Assembly: GCA_030591685.1 (NCBI GenBank) | Contig: JAUVAX010000024.1 | Span: 1-37,317 of the forward strand | Source: Pseudobdellovibrionaceae bacterium | Lineage (GTDB): Bacteria > Bdellovibrionota > Bdellovibrionia > Bdellovibrionales > UBA1609 | Direction: 5' to 3' | DNA: 37,317 nucleotides | Shown: in pieces, positions 1 through 8,530 of the stretch | How the letters are laid out: every line of letters starts with the position of its first letter | Numbering within the stretch: position 1 is the first letter of the stretch | The notes under the pieces: model-generated | Seen by the model: only the letters and a program-made list of their open reading frames with translations | Told to the model about the DNA's origin: nothing | Databases searched by the model: none | Position numbers and translations under genes: made by a program

Positions 1-2
1 TG

Positions 3-110
3 TCCCCAGTGTCAGATATAGATGACCAGTACTCTACGGCGAGCTTTTCATCTATGAGCCAGCAAATACAAACAGACTGCGACGACGCACTCCTCACCGG
101 CTGCTTTTAA
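3..110 (+). CDS. Possible C-terminal fragment of a gene cut by the window edge
   Basis: Only one plus-strand frame stays open from the window edge. It encodes about 35 residues and stops at TAA 108-110. The other two plus frames meet a stop within the first 32 bases, and the minus frames are broken. The peptide is polar, rich in S, D, Q and T, and ends in Gly-Cys-Phe. I recognise no domain. A hairpin followed by a T-run at 161-193 lies downstream, where a terminator for this gene would be expected. The start, length and function cannot be seen, and this may be chance read-through. Confidence 0.35.
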   Translation, partial: SPVSDIDDQYSTASFSSMSQQIQTDCDDALLTGCF

Positions 111-160
111 GGTCCGGTGCTAGGCACAGGTCCAACATCTTGACTGTATTTTTTCGTCAA

Positions 161-193
161 TGGCTCTGTTGAGCCAATCATTCATTTTTTTTT
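161..193 (+). terminator. Candidate Rho-independent terminator
   Basis: TGGCTC (161-166) and GAGCCA (171-176) form a 6-bp stem with a TGTT loop. A run of eight or more T follows at about 185-193. The gap between stem and T-run (9 nt) is longer than usual, so this is a candidate only. It would end transcription of whatever gene stops at 110 and insulate motA. Confidence 0.4.
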
Positions 194-422
194 GCCTGAG
201 ATGCCTTTGTAACAAGAAGGTGTTTTTTTTACCCCTGCGAACCCTTGTTATACCTGAGGGGGACCATTCTGGCTCGCGTCTCTATTTTTCACAAAATTTT
301 AAGTAATCCTCAAACTGAGGCTTTAAACGGGCACGGGTCCACTGGACTAAAGCCGCGATTCAAGGGCAAAACTGAAGTCTGTCCTAGATATGCCGAAAAA
401 GACCCTAAGGAGAATTCACGTT
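194..422. other. motA upstream region with inverted repeats
   Basis: This non-coding stretch before motA contains several inverted repeats. TAACAAG (210-216) matches CTTGTTA (244-250). CCTCA (308-312) matches TGAGG (316-320). GTCCA-C-TGGAC (336-346) is a compact operator-like palindrome. I could not find a convincing sigma70, sigma28 or sigma54 promoter. A 90-residue reading frame at 245-517 overlaps motA in another frame and looks spurious. Confidence 0.35.
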
Positions 423-1283
423 ATGGGAATTGTTGGCTCGTTAATTGTTATTATATCTGTTTTTGGCGGCTTTTTAGCTGCCGGTGGTCACTTGACGGTG
501 ATTTGGCAGCCCTTTGAAGTGATCATTATTTGTGGTGCCGCACTGGGTGGGTTTATAACCGCCACACCTATACCTAGAATAAAAATGACCATGTCTCTTG
601 TTGTAAAAGCCATCTTTGGTAAACCTTATACTAAAAGAGAGTACCTCGATGCTTTACAAATGCTCTTTCAACTTTTTCAGATTTTTAGAAAAGACGGCCC
701 CCAAGCGGTAGAAAAACATATAGAAGAGCCCAATAGTAGTGAGATCTTTAAAGCCTACCCTAGTTTTAAGAAAAACCATCACGCCGTAGATTTTTTATGC
801 GATACAATGAAAATAACCCTCTCGGCTGATTTATCTCAATACGATGTGGATGAATTATTAGACCAAGATATAAAAGTCGGCCACGAAGAAGAGCACGCTT
901 GTCAAAGTGCCGTGGCCTCTGTGGGGGATGCTATGCCTGGGTTAGGGATTGTTGCCGCCGTACTGGGGATCGTGCATACGATGTCCTACCTAGATCAAGG
1001 GGTACAAACCATTGGTAACTTGGTGGCCGCTGCCCTAGTGGGTACTTTTTTAGGGATTTTACTTTCATACGGATTTTTACAACCTATCGCTACAAAAATG
1101 GGTGGGGATATTGAAAACGAAGGCCGGTATTTATCGGTGATAAAAGCGGCCATGGTCGCTTTGCAAAGGGGCGCTCCGCCTTTAGTTTGTATTGAGTTTG
1201 CAAGAAGGTCGATCTTTCCATCAGAGAGACCGACTTTTGAAGAGATGGATACCGCAAGTAAAGAAACAAAAAAAGCCGCCTAA
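423..1283 (+). CDS. motA: Flagellar stator protein MotA
   Basis: This is the proton-channel subunit of the flagellar stator; it drives motor rotation together with MotB. I chose ATG 423, giving 286 residues, because TAAGGAG at 406-412 lies 10 nt upstream. An in-frame ATG at 390 would add 11 basic residues and has no such site. With this start the key residues fall one position from E. coli: P172 (in AMPGLG) and P221 for Pro173 and Pro222, and R89 and E97 for the rotor-contacting Arg90 and Glu98. There are four membrane segments: two at about 2-21 and 33-49 before a large cytoplasmic loop, and two after about residue 170. motB follows after 15 nt, so the two are an operon. The family call is firm; which motor it serves is unknown. 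Confidence 0.93.
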   Translation: MGIVGSLIVIISVFGGFLAAGGHLTVIWQPFEVIIICGAALGGFITATPIPRIKMTMSLVVKAIFGKPYTKREYLDALQMLFQLFQIFRKDGPQAVEKHIEEPNSSEIFKAYPSFKKNHHAVDFLCDTMKITLSADLSQYDVDELLDQDIKVGHEEEHACQSAVASVGDAMPGLGIVAAVLGIVHTMSYLDQGVQTIGNLVAAALVGTFLGILLSYGFLQPIATKMGGDIENEGRYLSVIKAAMVALQRGAPPLVCIEFARRSIFPSERPTFEEMDTASKETKKAA

Positions 1284-1298
1284 GAATAAGGAGTATTC

Positions 1299-2204
1299 GT
1301 GGCCGAAAAAGAACCTGTCATAGTTATAAAAAAAATCACAGTTCAGGCTGCTGGGCACCACGGTGGAGCTTGGAAGGTGGCCTTTGCTGATTTTATGACA
1401 GCCTTGATGGCGTTTTTTCTTGTTATGTGGCTTGTATCACAAACAGATGATGTTAAAAAAAATGTCGCCGATTACTTTTCTACCCCAAGTATAATTGAGT
1501 ATAACTTTTCAAACTACGGGGTCGAGCTGACACTAGAGAAATTATTTTTAGACCTAATCAATGAGCCCCTCCAGTTTTTTGAACAATTCATAAAGCCGGT
1601 CGATTACACGCCAAATATTATGGCCATGGGGTCTAAAAAAATAGTCATGCATCACATCGCTGATCAGCTTAGTGATGTGGCCGGTTCGGTAGAGATCTCA
1701 GGCAACACTATAGAGTTCGAAATCGAAGACAAGCATTTGTTTTTACCCGGCACAGCTCGGCCTAATACAAAGTTTGTAGAAATTATGGACAAAGTAAAAA
1801 AATTAACAGCCGGTTTAGAGGACTCTAACATATACCTCAACTCCATACTCTACATTCAGTCCGTTGAGGGGCAGCAAAAAAACAAGGCTAAAAACGTAGC
1901 CGAAGAGCGCTTAGACTTAATTTCAAAAAAAATAGAGGTAGGCCTAGAGCATGAACGAGTAGACCTTTTAGGTAAGACCACAGTAGAGGACTACCCAAAA
2001 CCGTTACCACACGGGCAGAGGCCTTCTGGTAAAATTAAAATAAAAATCACACAAAAAAGCTTCACTAAAGACGGAGAAGTACAAAGATCCCTCGACGAGG
2101 CCTTCGGTAACTCAGATGAGCAAATGGATATTTATCAAAATTTTGTAAAAAATATCTCATTGAGAAAAAAAATAAAAGACACCTCTAAAAATAAAAGTGA
2201 GTAA
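1299..2204 (+). CDS. motB: Flagellar stator protein MotB with divergent periplasmic domain
   Basis: MotB anchors the stator to peptidoglycan and supplies the proton-binding aspartate. It starts at GTG 1299, with AAGGAG (1288-1293) 5 nt upstream. The N-terminal signature HGGAWKVAFADFMTALMAFF holds the membrane helix, and D31 matches E. coli Asp32. The C-terminal half, about residues 130-275, occupies the place of the OmpA-like peptidoglycan-binding domain but is poorly conserved. I do not see the usual TD and NWxLSxxRA motifs, only a related pattern, KNVAEERLDLISKKI. The last 25 residues are basic and polar. Family identity is secure from the N-terminus. How tightly this version holds the wall is open. 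Confidence 0.9.
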   Translation: MAEKEPVIVIKKITVQAAGHHGGAWKVAFADFMTALMAFFLVMWLVSQTDDVKKNVADYFSTPSIIEYNFSNYGVELTLEKLFLDLINEPLQFFEQFIKPVDYTPNIMAMGSKKIVMHHIADQLSDVAGSVEISGNTIEFEIEDKHLFLPGTARPNTKFVEIMDKVKKLTAGLEDSNIYLNSILYIQSVEGQQKNKAKNVAEERLDLISKKIEVGLEHERVDLLGKTTVEDYPKPLPHGQRPSGKIKIKITQKSFTKDGEVQRSLDEAFGNSDEQMDIYQNFVKNISLRKKIKDTSKNKSE

Positions 2205-2305
2205 CTCTCGGGCGTGCTTATAGGTCAAGCGACTAGGCTAAAGTCAGGGTTTACAAAAGCACTATTTTTTTTAAAAACTTAAATTCTAAAAGTTAAACGA
2301 CCGAT

Positions 2306-3292
2306 ATGTTAACTATGAGCGAGAGTAAAAATAGTTTTATTGCCATCCCCATGAGTGAGTTTTCTGTTGGCTTACCATGCCCTGTTGATTTGTATGTGCA
2401 GCTTTCTTTATCTAAGTACGTTCTTGTTGTCAGAAGGGGCGAGAGGCCCGATCAAGATCGCTTTGATCAGTTTAGAGATCGTAATTTAACTCACCTTTGG
2501 GTCACAGAAGATGAGTACCAGGCGTTTACAAAACAAATAGTCCTCGTCGCAGGTGTCGCGGTATTAAAAAAGAATTTTTCAAATACTCTAAAAACAAAAT
2601 TTTTGGCAAATGCTGCGACTTCTGTATTTAGAGAGTTTGAAACAATAGGTTTAACAGCTGAAAACTACGAGTTTGCTAAAGACATCAACCAATCCACTCT
2701 ATCACTCATTGATTCGCAAACGTCCTTTCAACAAATACTAGATGACCTTAACCAATGTAGCGACGATGTCGTTAAGCACTCTATGGCAGTGAGTGTATTA
2801 AGTGTGCTTATTTCTAGTCAGTTGGGGTGGGAGTCTAAGATTAATATTGAAAAAGTATCTCTAGGGGCCATGCTTATTGATATAGGCCTTAAGCAGTTAC
2901 CAAAAGAAACAGTTTCAAAACCTATTATGAACATGACCCCTGAAGAGGTTTTTATGTACGAAACCCACCCTTTTAGAGGCATGGAGATGTGTCTACTTTT
3001 AGGCAACGTACCTGATGACGTGGTTTCGATTATTTATGAGCATGAAGAGAACATTATTGGTCAAGGCTACCCTCGGAGAATCAGAGCCTTTCGAATGCAT
3101 CCCATGGCCAGAGTGGTCTCGTTAGCTAACGCCTATGTGAGGCTTGTGTTGCCAACAAAAAACAACCCTGTGCCTAAAAACCATAGAGAGGCCTTAGTTT
3201 ACATTGAGCACACTCAAGGGCAGCCTCATGACAAAGAGGCCTTTAGCGCCCTTATCACAGTGGTGACACGGCAAAAATTAAAAGCATCTTGA
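2306..3292 (+). CDS. Degenerate HD-GYP domain protein
   Basis: The C-terminal half, about residues 140-320, aligns by eye with HD-GYP cyclic-di-GMP phosphodiesterases. It has H158 in VVKHSMAV, H221-P222-x-x-G225, H246-E247, and the GYP triplet at 254-256. The central HD pair is replaced by I191-D192 (LIDIGL in place of LHDIGK), and the D.YDAL stretch reads NAYVRL. Loss of the metal-binding His suggests it does not hydrolyse cyclic-di-GMP and may be a sensor or scaffold. The N-terminal 130 residues resemble the uncharacterised domain often found before HD-GYP. ATG 2306 and ATG 2315 are both possible; neither has a clear ribosome site. Its 3' end overlaps the convergent RND gene by 15 nt. Confidence 0.75.
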   Translation: MLTMSESKNSFIAIPMSEFSVGLPCPVDLYVQLSLSKYVLVVRRGERPDQDRFDQFRDRNLTHLWVTEDEYQAFTKQIVLVAGVAVLKKNFSNTLKTKFLANAATSVFREFETIGLTAENYEFAKDINQSTLSLIDSQTSFQQILDDLNQCSDDVVKHSMAVSVLSVLISSQLGWESKINIEKVSLGAMLIDIGLKQLPKETVSKPIMNMTPEEVFMYETHPFRGMEMCLLLGNVPDDVVSIIYEHEENIIGQGYPRRIRAFRMHPMARVVSLANAYVRLVLPTKNNPVPKNHREALVYIEHTQGQPHDKEAFSALITVVTRQKLKAS

Positions 3293-6200
3293 GACCAGGC
3301 GCCTGGCGCCAGACTTAACATCATCGGCGATGGCTATAAAGCTTGGAAAAAACAAACCCGTAAGTATAGACCCAAAAGCTAAGCCCCACCCTAAAGACAA
3401 TGCCAGAGGGACAATAAAGGGGTCGTCCCCCCCCACACCAAAAATTTTATATAAAAACCCACCATAAGCCGTCGGCAGCAAGCCGCAAACGGTAGTTGTA
3501 GTTGTGAGTACAATGGGCCTAAGGCGCGTTGTAGCGGCCTCAATAATCGATTCATCCCGTGAGCCGCCCCGAGCCCTTAGCTTATTAACAAAATCAATCA
3601 TGACAATAGAGTTATTTACAATCACCCCAGCAAGAGCAATAACACCTAATAGGGCCATAAAACTAAACGGTCTATTATGCACCGCCATGGCCACCGAAAC
3701 ACCCATAAACCCCAAAGGCACAGAGGTTAAAATAAGCACCGGCTGCACAAAACTTTTAAACGTCACAATGAGTAAACAAAATATTAAAGTGGCTGCCACA
3801 ATAAAAGCATAACCCAGCGACTGCATGGACTCTTGAGTGTCCTCGCTCTCACCACTGTATTTAATTTCATAATTAGGATAATTTTTTAAAATATTTTTTA
3901 TTTGGGGGGCAACAAGTTTAATCGTAGCATTGGCCGTGGTTTTTTTAGTGTCTACATCTCCTGAAATATTAACCACTCTTTTAAAATTAATGTGTGAGAT
4001 AGCACTCATTGTGGGTGATTTTTTAAAATCCGCCACAGAGCTTAACGAAATTAAGTTCCCCTTTGAATTGCCAACTTTAACGGTTTTGAGTTGCTCAAGT
4101 ATGGGGCCTTTTAATTGAACTTGTTTAACTAAAATATCTATCTCTTCGTCAAAGTCCCTAATAGTACTGGCTGTTAAGCCAGCAAAAGAGGCCCTGAGCG
4201 TTTGCGCAATTAAAGAAGAGCTTAACCCAGAGGCCACAACATCCTTGCTTCGTGGGAGCACCTGCCACTCATCCTTGCCCCTTATATAAGAGTCCCTTAA
4301 GTCAGTGACGCCCTCGATTTTTAAAAGCTCCACGGATATTTTTTCACTAATCTCAGTTAGGGTTTTAAAATCTTTGCCTAAAATATTAATAGATAAAGCT
4401 CGACCCTGCGGAGGGCCCTCTTTGGCAAAATCCACGTTGATTTTTACGAGCCCCTCGGGAAGGCCTATTTTTTTACGGACCTCCTCTGAAATCTCTCGAA
4501 CACTTCTTTGCCTTGTATGCTTAGGGGTTAAGGTCACTCGGATATTGGCATAGTTAGACCCCCTTCTTGTTTGTGGGTCATTGGGGTGTTGGCGCACAAG
4601 CCCAATAATAGAGACAAAATCTTTAAGCTCCGATGCTGGTAGATTATTAATAGTTTTCTCAATGGGTTTTAGCTTTTCGGACATTTGCTCTAAGCTCATC
4701 CCCTTAGGCCCCTCAACTTGTACAAAAAAGAATCGCTCCCCCTCAGACGGAAACAAAATAAACCGACCCGTGACTTTTAACAAAACACCAATGCCGACAA
4801 ATAAAGTTAAAATCACCCCGAGCATTTGATATCTTTTACTTAAAGTCCAGCGGACATAACGGTTGTATTTTAAAACATACTTATCATACCAACGAGTCGA
4901 TGGGGTGGGTAATTTAGGGGCCTGTTTTTTTCGTTTAATACTCGGCCCCACCCACGATACAAAGTGGGCCGGCATAATGATGAAGGCTTCAAATAAAGAA
5001 AAGAACAACGCGATAATAACCATTTGTGGTATTTCGTAAATAAACTTTCCAAAAATCCCAGTCATAAACAGCATAGGGGCAAAGGCACAAACTGTGGTTA
5101 AAACAGAGGCGAGCACGGGCCCAAAAACCTCCATAGTTCCGGTAACAACAGCCTGCTGCATAGGTAGGCCCGACTCGACATGTCGCCAAATATTTTCACT
5201 CACAACAATGGCATCATCAACAAGCATGCCGAGTACAATAATTAATCCAATCAGGCTAATGAGATTTATTGTGGAACCCATAAGAAAAATAGCACAAACC
5301 GCCGATAACAGAGCAATGGGCAGACCTAAAGACACCACAAGCGTAACTTGCCAAGGTAAAAATAAAGTTAAAACAATAATAACTAACAACAGACCTATAA
5401 GTAAGTTCGAGCTCAAGGTGTTTAATCGAATTTTTAAATACTGAGAAAAATCATTAGTAAACCCTACAGTAATGCCGTCCGGCAGTTGTGCCCCCCATGA
5501 CTGCACCTCTTTAGTGAGCCTTTCAACAAGCTTTAAAGCATCAGCATTTGATTTTTTAAGAACAAGGAGGTTTATAGATTTTTGACCATTTGTTTTATAC
5601 AAAATAGAAGGGTCAGCAAAGGTCTCTTTAACGGTGGCCACATCTTTAATTTTTGTACTAAACCCCGAAAAGTTAGCTTTAATAACAGTGTTTTCAATTT
5701 CGGCCAGAGTTTTAAGCTCAGATTCAGTTTTAAGTAAAATTTGATTATTTTGCTCATTGTAAGCATGGCCTGAGGGCAGGGTAATGTTATTTGCCTTTAT
5801 GGCATTAACAATATCAATAAGAGAAACTTCATTTTTAGCAAGGCGCGCAGGGTTTGTATTAATATGTATTTCTTTATCGAGGTAACCGCTTTTTGTAACC
5901 TTACCGACGCCTTTTAAAAGAGTGAGCTTTTCGTAGTAGTTTTTTGCTACTTGGCGGGTGAGGCGTTCATTACCGCCTCCCGAGATAGCCAGCTCAATGA
6001 CAGGCCTCATGCTCGTATTGGCCTCTTTAACTAAAGGGTCACTGGCCGCTGAGGGGAGGGTTGTGATTGAGTCCACAGCCGACCTTAGGTCACGGTTTGT
6101 TTTAACGTTATCTCGGGCGTTAGGGTCGAGTTGTACAACAACAACCGCCGTCCCCTCAGTCGCTGTTGAGAATACTTTTTTTATACCCTCAACCTCTCTT

Positions 6201-6415
6201 AAGGCTTCTTCAATAGGGTTAACAATGAGGTTTTCAACTTGTGAGGGCGAAGCTCCGGGGATAGAGGTCACAACGGTTGTCGTGTCAAAATCTACACTGG
6301 GCCATATTTCGCGCCGAATAAGTATTAACGAGGCGATGCCAAATAAGAGCAATACAAAGGTGAGTAAATTACCTAAAAGATGCTCTTTTGCGAAAAATCG
6401 TACGATGCCTGTCAT
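3278..6415 (-). CDS. RND-family efflux permease (AcrB/HAE1-like)
   Basis: This is a 1045-residue inner-membrane, proton-driven exporter of the AcrB type. It has one N-terminal helix (about 15-33), a first periplasmic porter domain, a helix bundle at about 335-490, a second periplasmic domain, and a final helix bundle. The adjacent aspartates D400-D401 in GMLVDDAIVVSEN are the proton-relay pair of helix 4. The later VNNSIVMIDFVN stretch matches helix 10. The length is typical. No membrane-fusion protein or TolC-like gene is adjacent, so the partners must be elsewhere. The gene is monocistronic here and divergent from the exonuclease gene. Substrates, whether drug or metal, cannot be told from sequence. 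Confidence 0.88.
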   Translation of the reverse strand: MTGIVRFFAKEHLLGNLLTFVLLLFGIASLILIRREIWPSVDFDTTTVVTSIPGASPSQVENLIVNPIEEALREVEGIKKVFSTATEGTAVVVVQLDPNARDNVKTNRDLRSAVDSITTLPSAASDPLVKEANTSMRPVIELAISGGGNERLTRQVAKNYYEKLTLLKGVGKVTKSGYLDKEIHINTNPARLAKNEVSLIDIVNAIKANNITLPSGHAYNEQNNQILLKTESELKTLAEIENTVIKANFSGFSTKIKDVATVKETFADPSILYKTNGQKSINLLVLKKSNADALKLVERLTKEVQSWGAQLPDGITVGFTNDFSQYLKIRLNTLSSNLLIGLLLVIIVLTLFLPWQVTLVVSLGLPIALLSAVCAIFLMGSTINLISLIGLIIVLGMLVDDAIVVSENIWRHVESGLPMQQAVVTGTMEVFGPVLASVLTTVCAFAPMLFMTGIFGKFIYEIPQMVIIALFFSLFEAFIIMPAHFVSWVGPSIKRKKQAPKLPTPSTRWYDKYVLKYNRYVRWTLSKRYQMLGVILTLFVGIGVLLKVTGRFILFPSEGERFFFVQVEGPKGMSLEQMSEKLKPIEKTINNLPASELKDFVSIIGLVRQHPNDPQTRRGSNYANIRVTLTPKHTRQRSVREISEEVRKKIGLPEGLVKINVDFAKEGPPQGRALSINILGKDFKTLTEISEKISVELLKIEGVTDLRDSYIRGKDEWQVLPRSKDVVASGLSSSLIAQTLRASFAGLTASTIRDFDEEIDILVKQVQLKGPILEQLKTVKVGNSKGNLISLSSVADFKKSPTMSAISHINFKRVVNISGDVDTKKTTANATIKLVAPQIKNILKNYPNYEIKYSGESEDTQESMQSLGYAFIVAATLIFCLLIVTFKSFVQPVLILTSVPLGFMGVSVAMAVHNRPFSFMALLGVIALAGVIVNNSIVMIDFVNKLRARGGSRDESIIEAATTRLRPIVLTTTTTVCGLLPTAYGGFLYKIFGVGGDDPFIVPLALSLGWGLAFGSILTGLFFPSFIAIADDVKSGARRLVSRCF

Positions 6416-6577
6416 AGGGGAGTGTCCGCCTGTTTATTCAGTAAAGCTGAGCATATACATAAGTAAGGGCCATTGCTAGGGGTCTGATGACATATTTAAA
6501 CTCACTTTTTAATTAAACTACGGTTGCTGAAAGAAGAGGGGCTATGATAGGCTCCCTGACTGAGAAACGAGGCCTTA

Positions 6578-7408
6578 ATGAGCTTAAATATACCCTGGAA
6601 AGACGCCACCCTAATTGCCCTTGATCTTGAAACTTCTGGCCAGTACCCCATTCAATCTGAAATCTGCGAAATTGGAGCTGTTAAATGGAAGGGCGGGGAG
6701 ATTATTGATAGATACTCCACCCTCATTAAGCCCACCCGTATAATGAGCCCCGAAGTGATTAAAATTCATAATATCACAAACGAAATGGTGGCGAACGCTC
6801 CTTCGATTACAGAGATGCTCCCCTCACTGGATGCCTTTATTGCTGATGGATACATAATGGCCCACCATGCCCCCTTTGATATTGGTTTTTTAACCCTTGA
6901 GTATGAAAAGCATAATATGAGGCTGCCTCTTAAACCTGTTTTTTGCACAAGTCTTCTTTCAAGACGGGTGATCAAGGGGACCGAAAACCACAAGCTACAA
7001 ACACTCATCAAGCATTTTGGTATTGATGGGGGCAAAGCTCACCGTGCTGACGATGATGCAAAAGCCTGTTTAGAGGTGGCGTTTAAATGCTTTGAGGTCG
7101 TAGGCCCTAACCCCACTTTAGAAGATCTTTTTAAAGCCCAAAACCGCAAGCTTCACTGGTCTCAATACTCAATTGAGACCTTAACAAAAAGCTTAGCTTT
7201 TAGCCCTCTTGTCGAGGCCTGTCGGCAACAAAAGCCTCTTCACCTTAGGTATAGAGGGGGGTCAAGCCCCGGCACCACTCGGCTAGTTTACCCACAAGGG
7301 GTTGTGCGCAGCCCGACAGGTGATTTTTTAGTCGCCAGTGATGAGCCCGGCGGCATTGTTAAAAGGTTTTACTTAGCTAAAATAAATGAATGTGCCGTTG
7401 TGGATTAA
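6578..7408 (+). CDS. DnaQ-like DEDDh exonuclease with C-terminal WYL-like domain
   Basis: Residues 10-175 form a 3'-5' exonuclease of the DNA polymerase III epsilon type. D16 and E18 (LDLET), D101 (HHAPFDIGFL), H155 and D160 (HRADDDAKA) complete the DEDDh set. This domain removes nucleotides from DNA or RNA 3' ends. Residues about 208-271 match the WYL pattern: a helix LVEACRQQKP, a strand LHLRY, then RLVYPQGVV, DFLVASDE and KRFYLAKI. WYL domains bind ligands, including nucleic acid, in DNA-damage regulators and in CRISPR or helicase proteins. The combination suggests an exonuclease gated by a bound ligand, which is inference. It is a stand-alone gene whose stop overlaps the convergent lspA-like gene by 4 nt. 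Confidence 0.82.
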   Translation: MSLNIPWKDATLIALDLETSGQYPIQSEICEIGAVKWKGGEIIDRYSTLIKPTRIMSPEVIKIHNITNEMVANAPSITEMLPSLDAFIADGYIMAHHAPFDIGFLTLEYEKHNMRLPLKPVFCTSLLSRRVIKGTENHKLQTLIKHFGIDGGKAHRADDDAKACLEVAFKCFEVVGPNPTLEDLFKAQNRKLHWSQYSIETLTKSLAFSPLVEACRQQKPLHLRYRGGSSPGTTRLVYPQGVVRSPTGDFLVASDEPGGIVKRFYLAKINECAVVD

Positions 7409-8373
7409 TTTTTTTTAGGCTCTTTGGTGTCAGTACTCTCTTTTAGGGCCTCTGCTTTTTTATGTTCTTCGTCAAGCCCCTGAACTTTAAGTGTGAGTTC
7501 ATTACCAAGGTCCTCAAGGTGCAAAAATTCGTCGTGGGCGCGAAGCCTTAAAAATCTGTAATTACCCTCAACGAGGTCTTTTAAGTAAAGTTCAAAAGCA
7601 TACAGTGGACCCGCTATTCTATGGCTCAGTATTCGCCCAATCACAAATAAAAAGATCACAAACCCTAAGCTGATTAATAAAAAGGTGTACAAATAGGGGA
7701 TTAAAAATTGAGCCTCGGCCTGTTTTGTAGAGCCTACTGTGATTTCATCAATCATAATTTTCATATAAGTGTAATTAAAAACCCCTATTATAATAGCAAA
7801 CGCTGAACCCACAGATATAAGTACAAATATATATTTAAGTTGAAACTGAGGGTTCACCCAAATGCGTTTACGCGTGTTTTTAGTGGGCCAAAGCAGGTGA
7901 CCATCGCGAACAAGGGCATAGACCACCATAATGTATCCCACCCACTGTATGGCATCGGCAAAGTTAAATGCAGGGGTGTGAAAATTTCGAGTGCCTAAAA
8001 TAATAAAATCAACAACAGACCCCCAGAGGGTTCGATCGGTGACATTACCTAATATACCGCCGAGTAAAAACGACATCCCCACCCTTAGCATGATAGATTT
8101 CATGGGGAGCAGGTACTGAATCACAGCGTACACAAAAATTAAAAAAGCCCCTCCGGTTGATAATGTGACAATCCTTAATACAGGGGGCAGGTCTGAAAAC
8201 ATGCCCAGCATGGCCCCCGGATTGCGATGGAGTACCCAGCCTATTGGACCCCAAAACTTTAACGTGTTGGGGGAAATAGCGGCAAGCGCCCACTGCTTAG
8301 TCCCAAAATCAATGAACCACACCAAAAAAACAGCACCTATAATATAATACCAATCTGTATTTTTAACCTTCAT
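7405..8373 (-). CDS. lspA: Signal peptidase II (LspA) fused to two helices and a HAMP-like domain
   Basis: Residues 8-165 are a complete lipoprotein signal peptidase, which cleaves the signal peptide ahead of the lipidated cysteine. D22 (FIDFGTK), N51 (RNPGAMLG), the GNVTDR motif with D113, VVDFI, and PAFNFAD with D140 are present. D113 and D140 match E. coli catalytic Asp114 and Asp141. Ordinary LspA ends near residue 165. Here about 155 residues follow: helices at about 182-202 and 228-247, then a HAMP-like stretch at 248-300 (HRIAGPLYAFELYL, EGN, LRLRAHDEF, LGNEL) and a charged tail. No kinase or other output domain follows. The reading frame is continuous, so it is a true fusion. It is divergent from the dacB gene. 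It may be the only LspA of the cell; that cannot be seen here. Confidence 0.87.
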   Translation of the reverse strand: MKVKNTDWYYIIGAVFLVWFIDFGTKQWALAAISPNTLKFWGPIGWVLHRNPGAMLGMFSDLPPVLRIVTLSTGGAFLIFVYAVIQYLLPMKSIMLRVGMSFLLGGILGNVTDRTLWGSVVDFIILGTRNFHTPAFNFADAIQWVGYIMVVYALVRDGHLLWPTKNTRKRIWVNPQFQLKYIFVLISVGSAFAIIIGVFNYTYMKIMIDEITVGSTKQAEAQFLIPYLYTFLLISLGFVIFLFVIGRILSHRIAGPLYAFELYLKDLVEGNYRFLRLRAHDEFLHLEDLGNELTLKVQGLDEEHKKAEALKESTDTKEPKKN

Positions 8374-8530
8374 AGTAGATTATTTTAACAACTGTTTTGT
8401 GGGGGTAAAAGGTAATAGTTTTAAGCTAGACCTGGACACGAAAAAAATAGGATCCAAGTAATGCGACGCAAAAGTCTAGGTCGTAAACCGGCTCAAGTAG
8501 TGGTAGCCTTTTGCCAAAGGGGAGAAACAA

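Noticed and set aside
245-517. 90-residue frame overlapping the start of motA
   Set aside because: It overlaps the firmly identified motA in another frame and has no ribosome site.
7405-8373. Two adjacent genes (lspA and a HAMP protein) merged by sequencing error
   Set aside because: The frame is continuous, there is no internal start with a ribosome site at the junction, and codon use is uniform.
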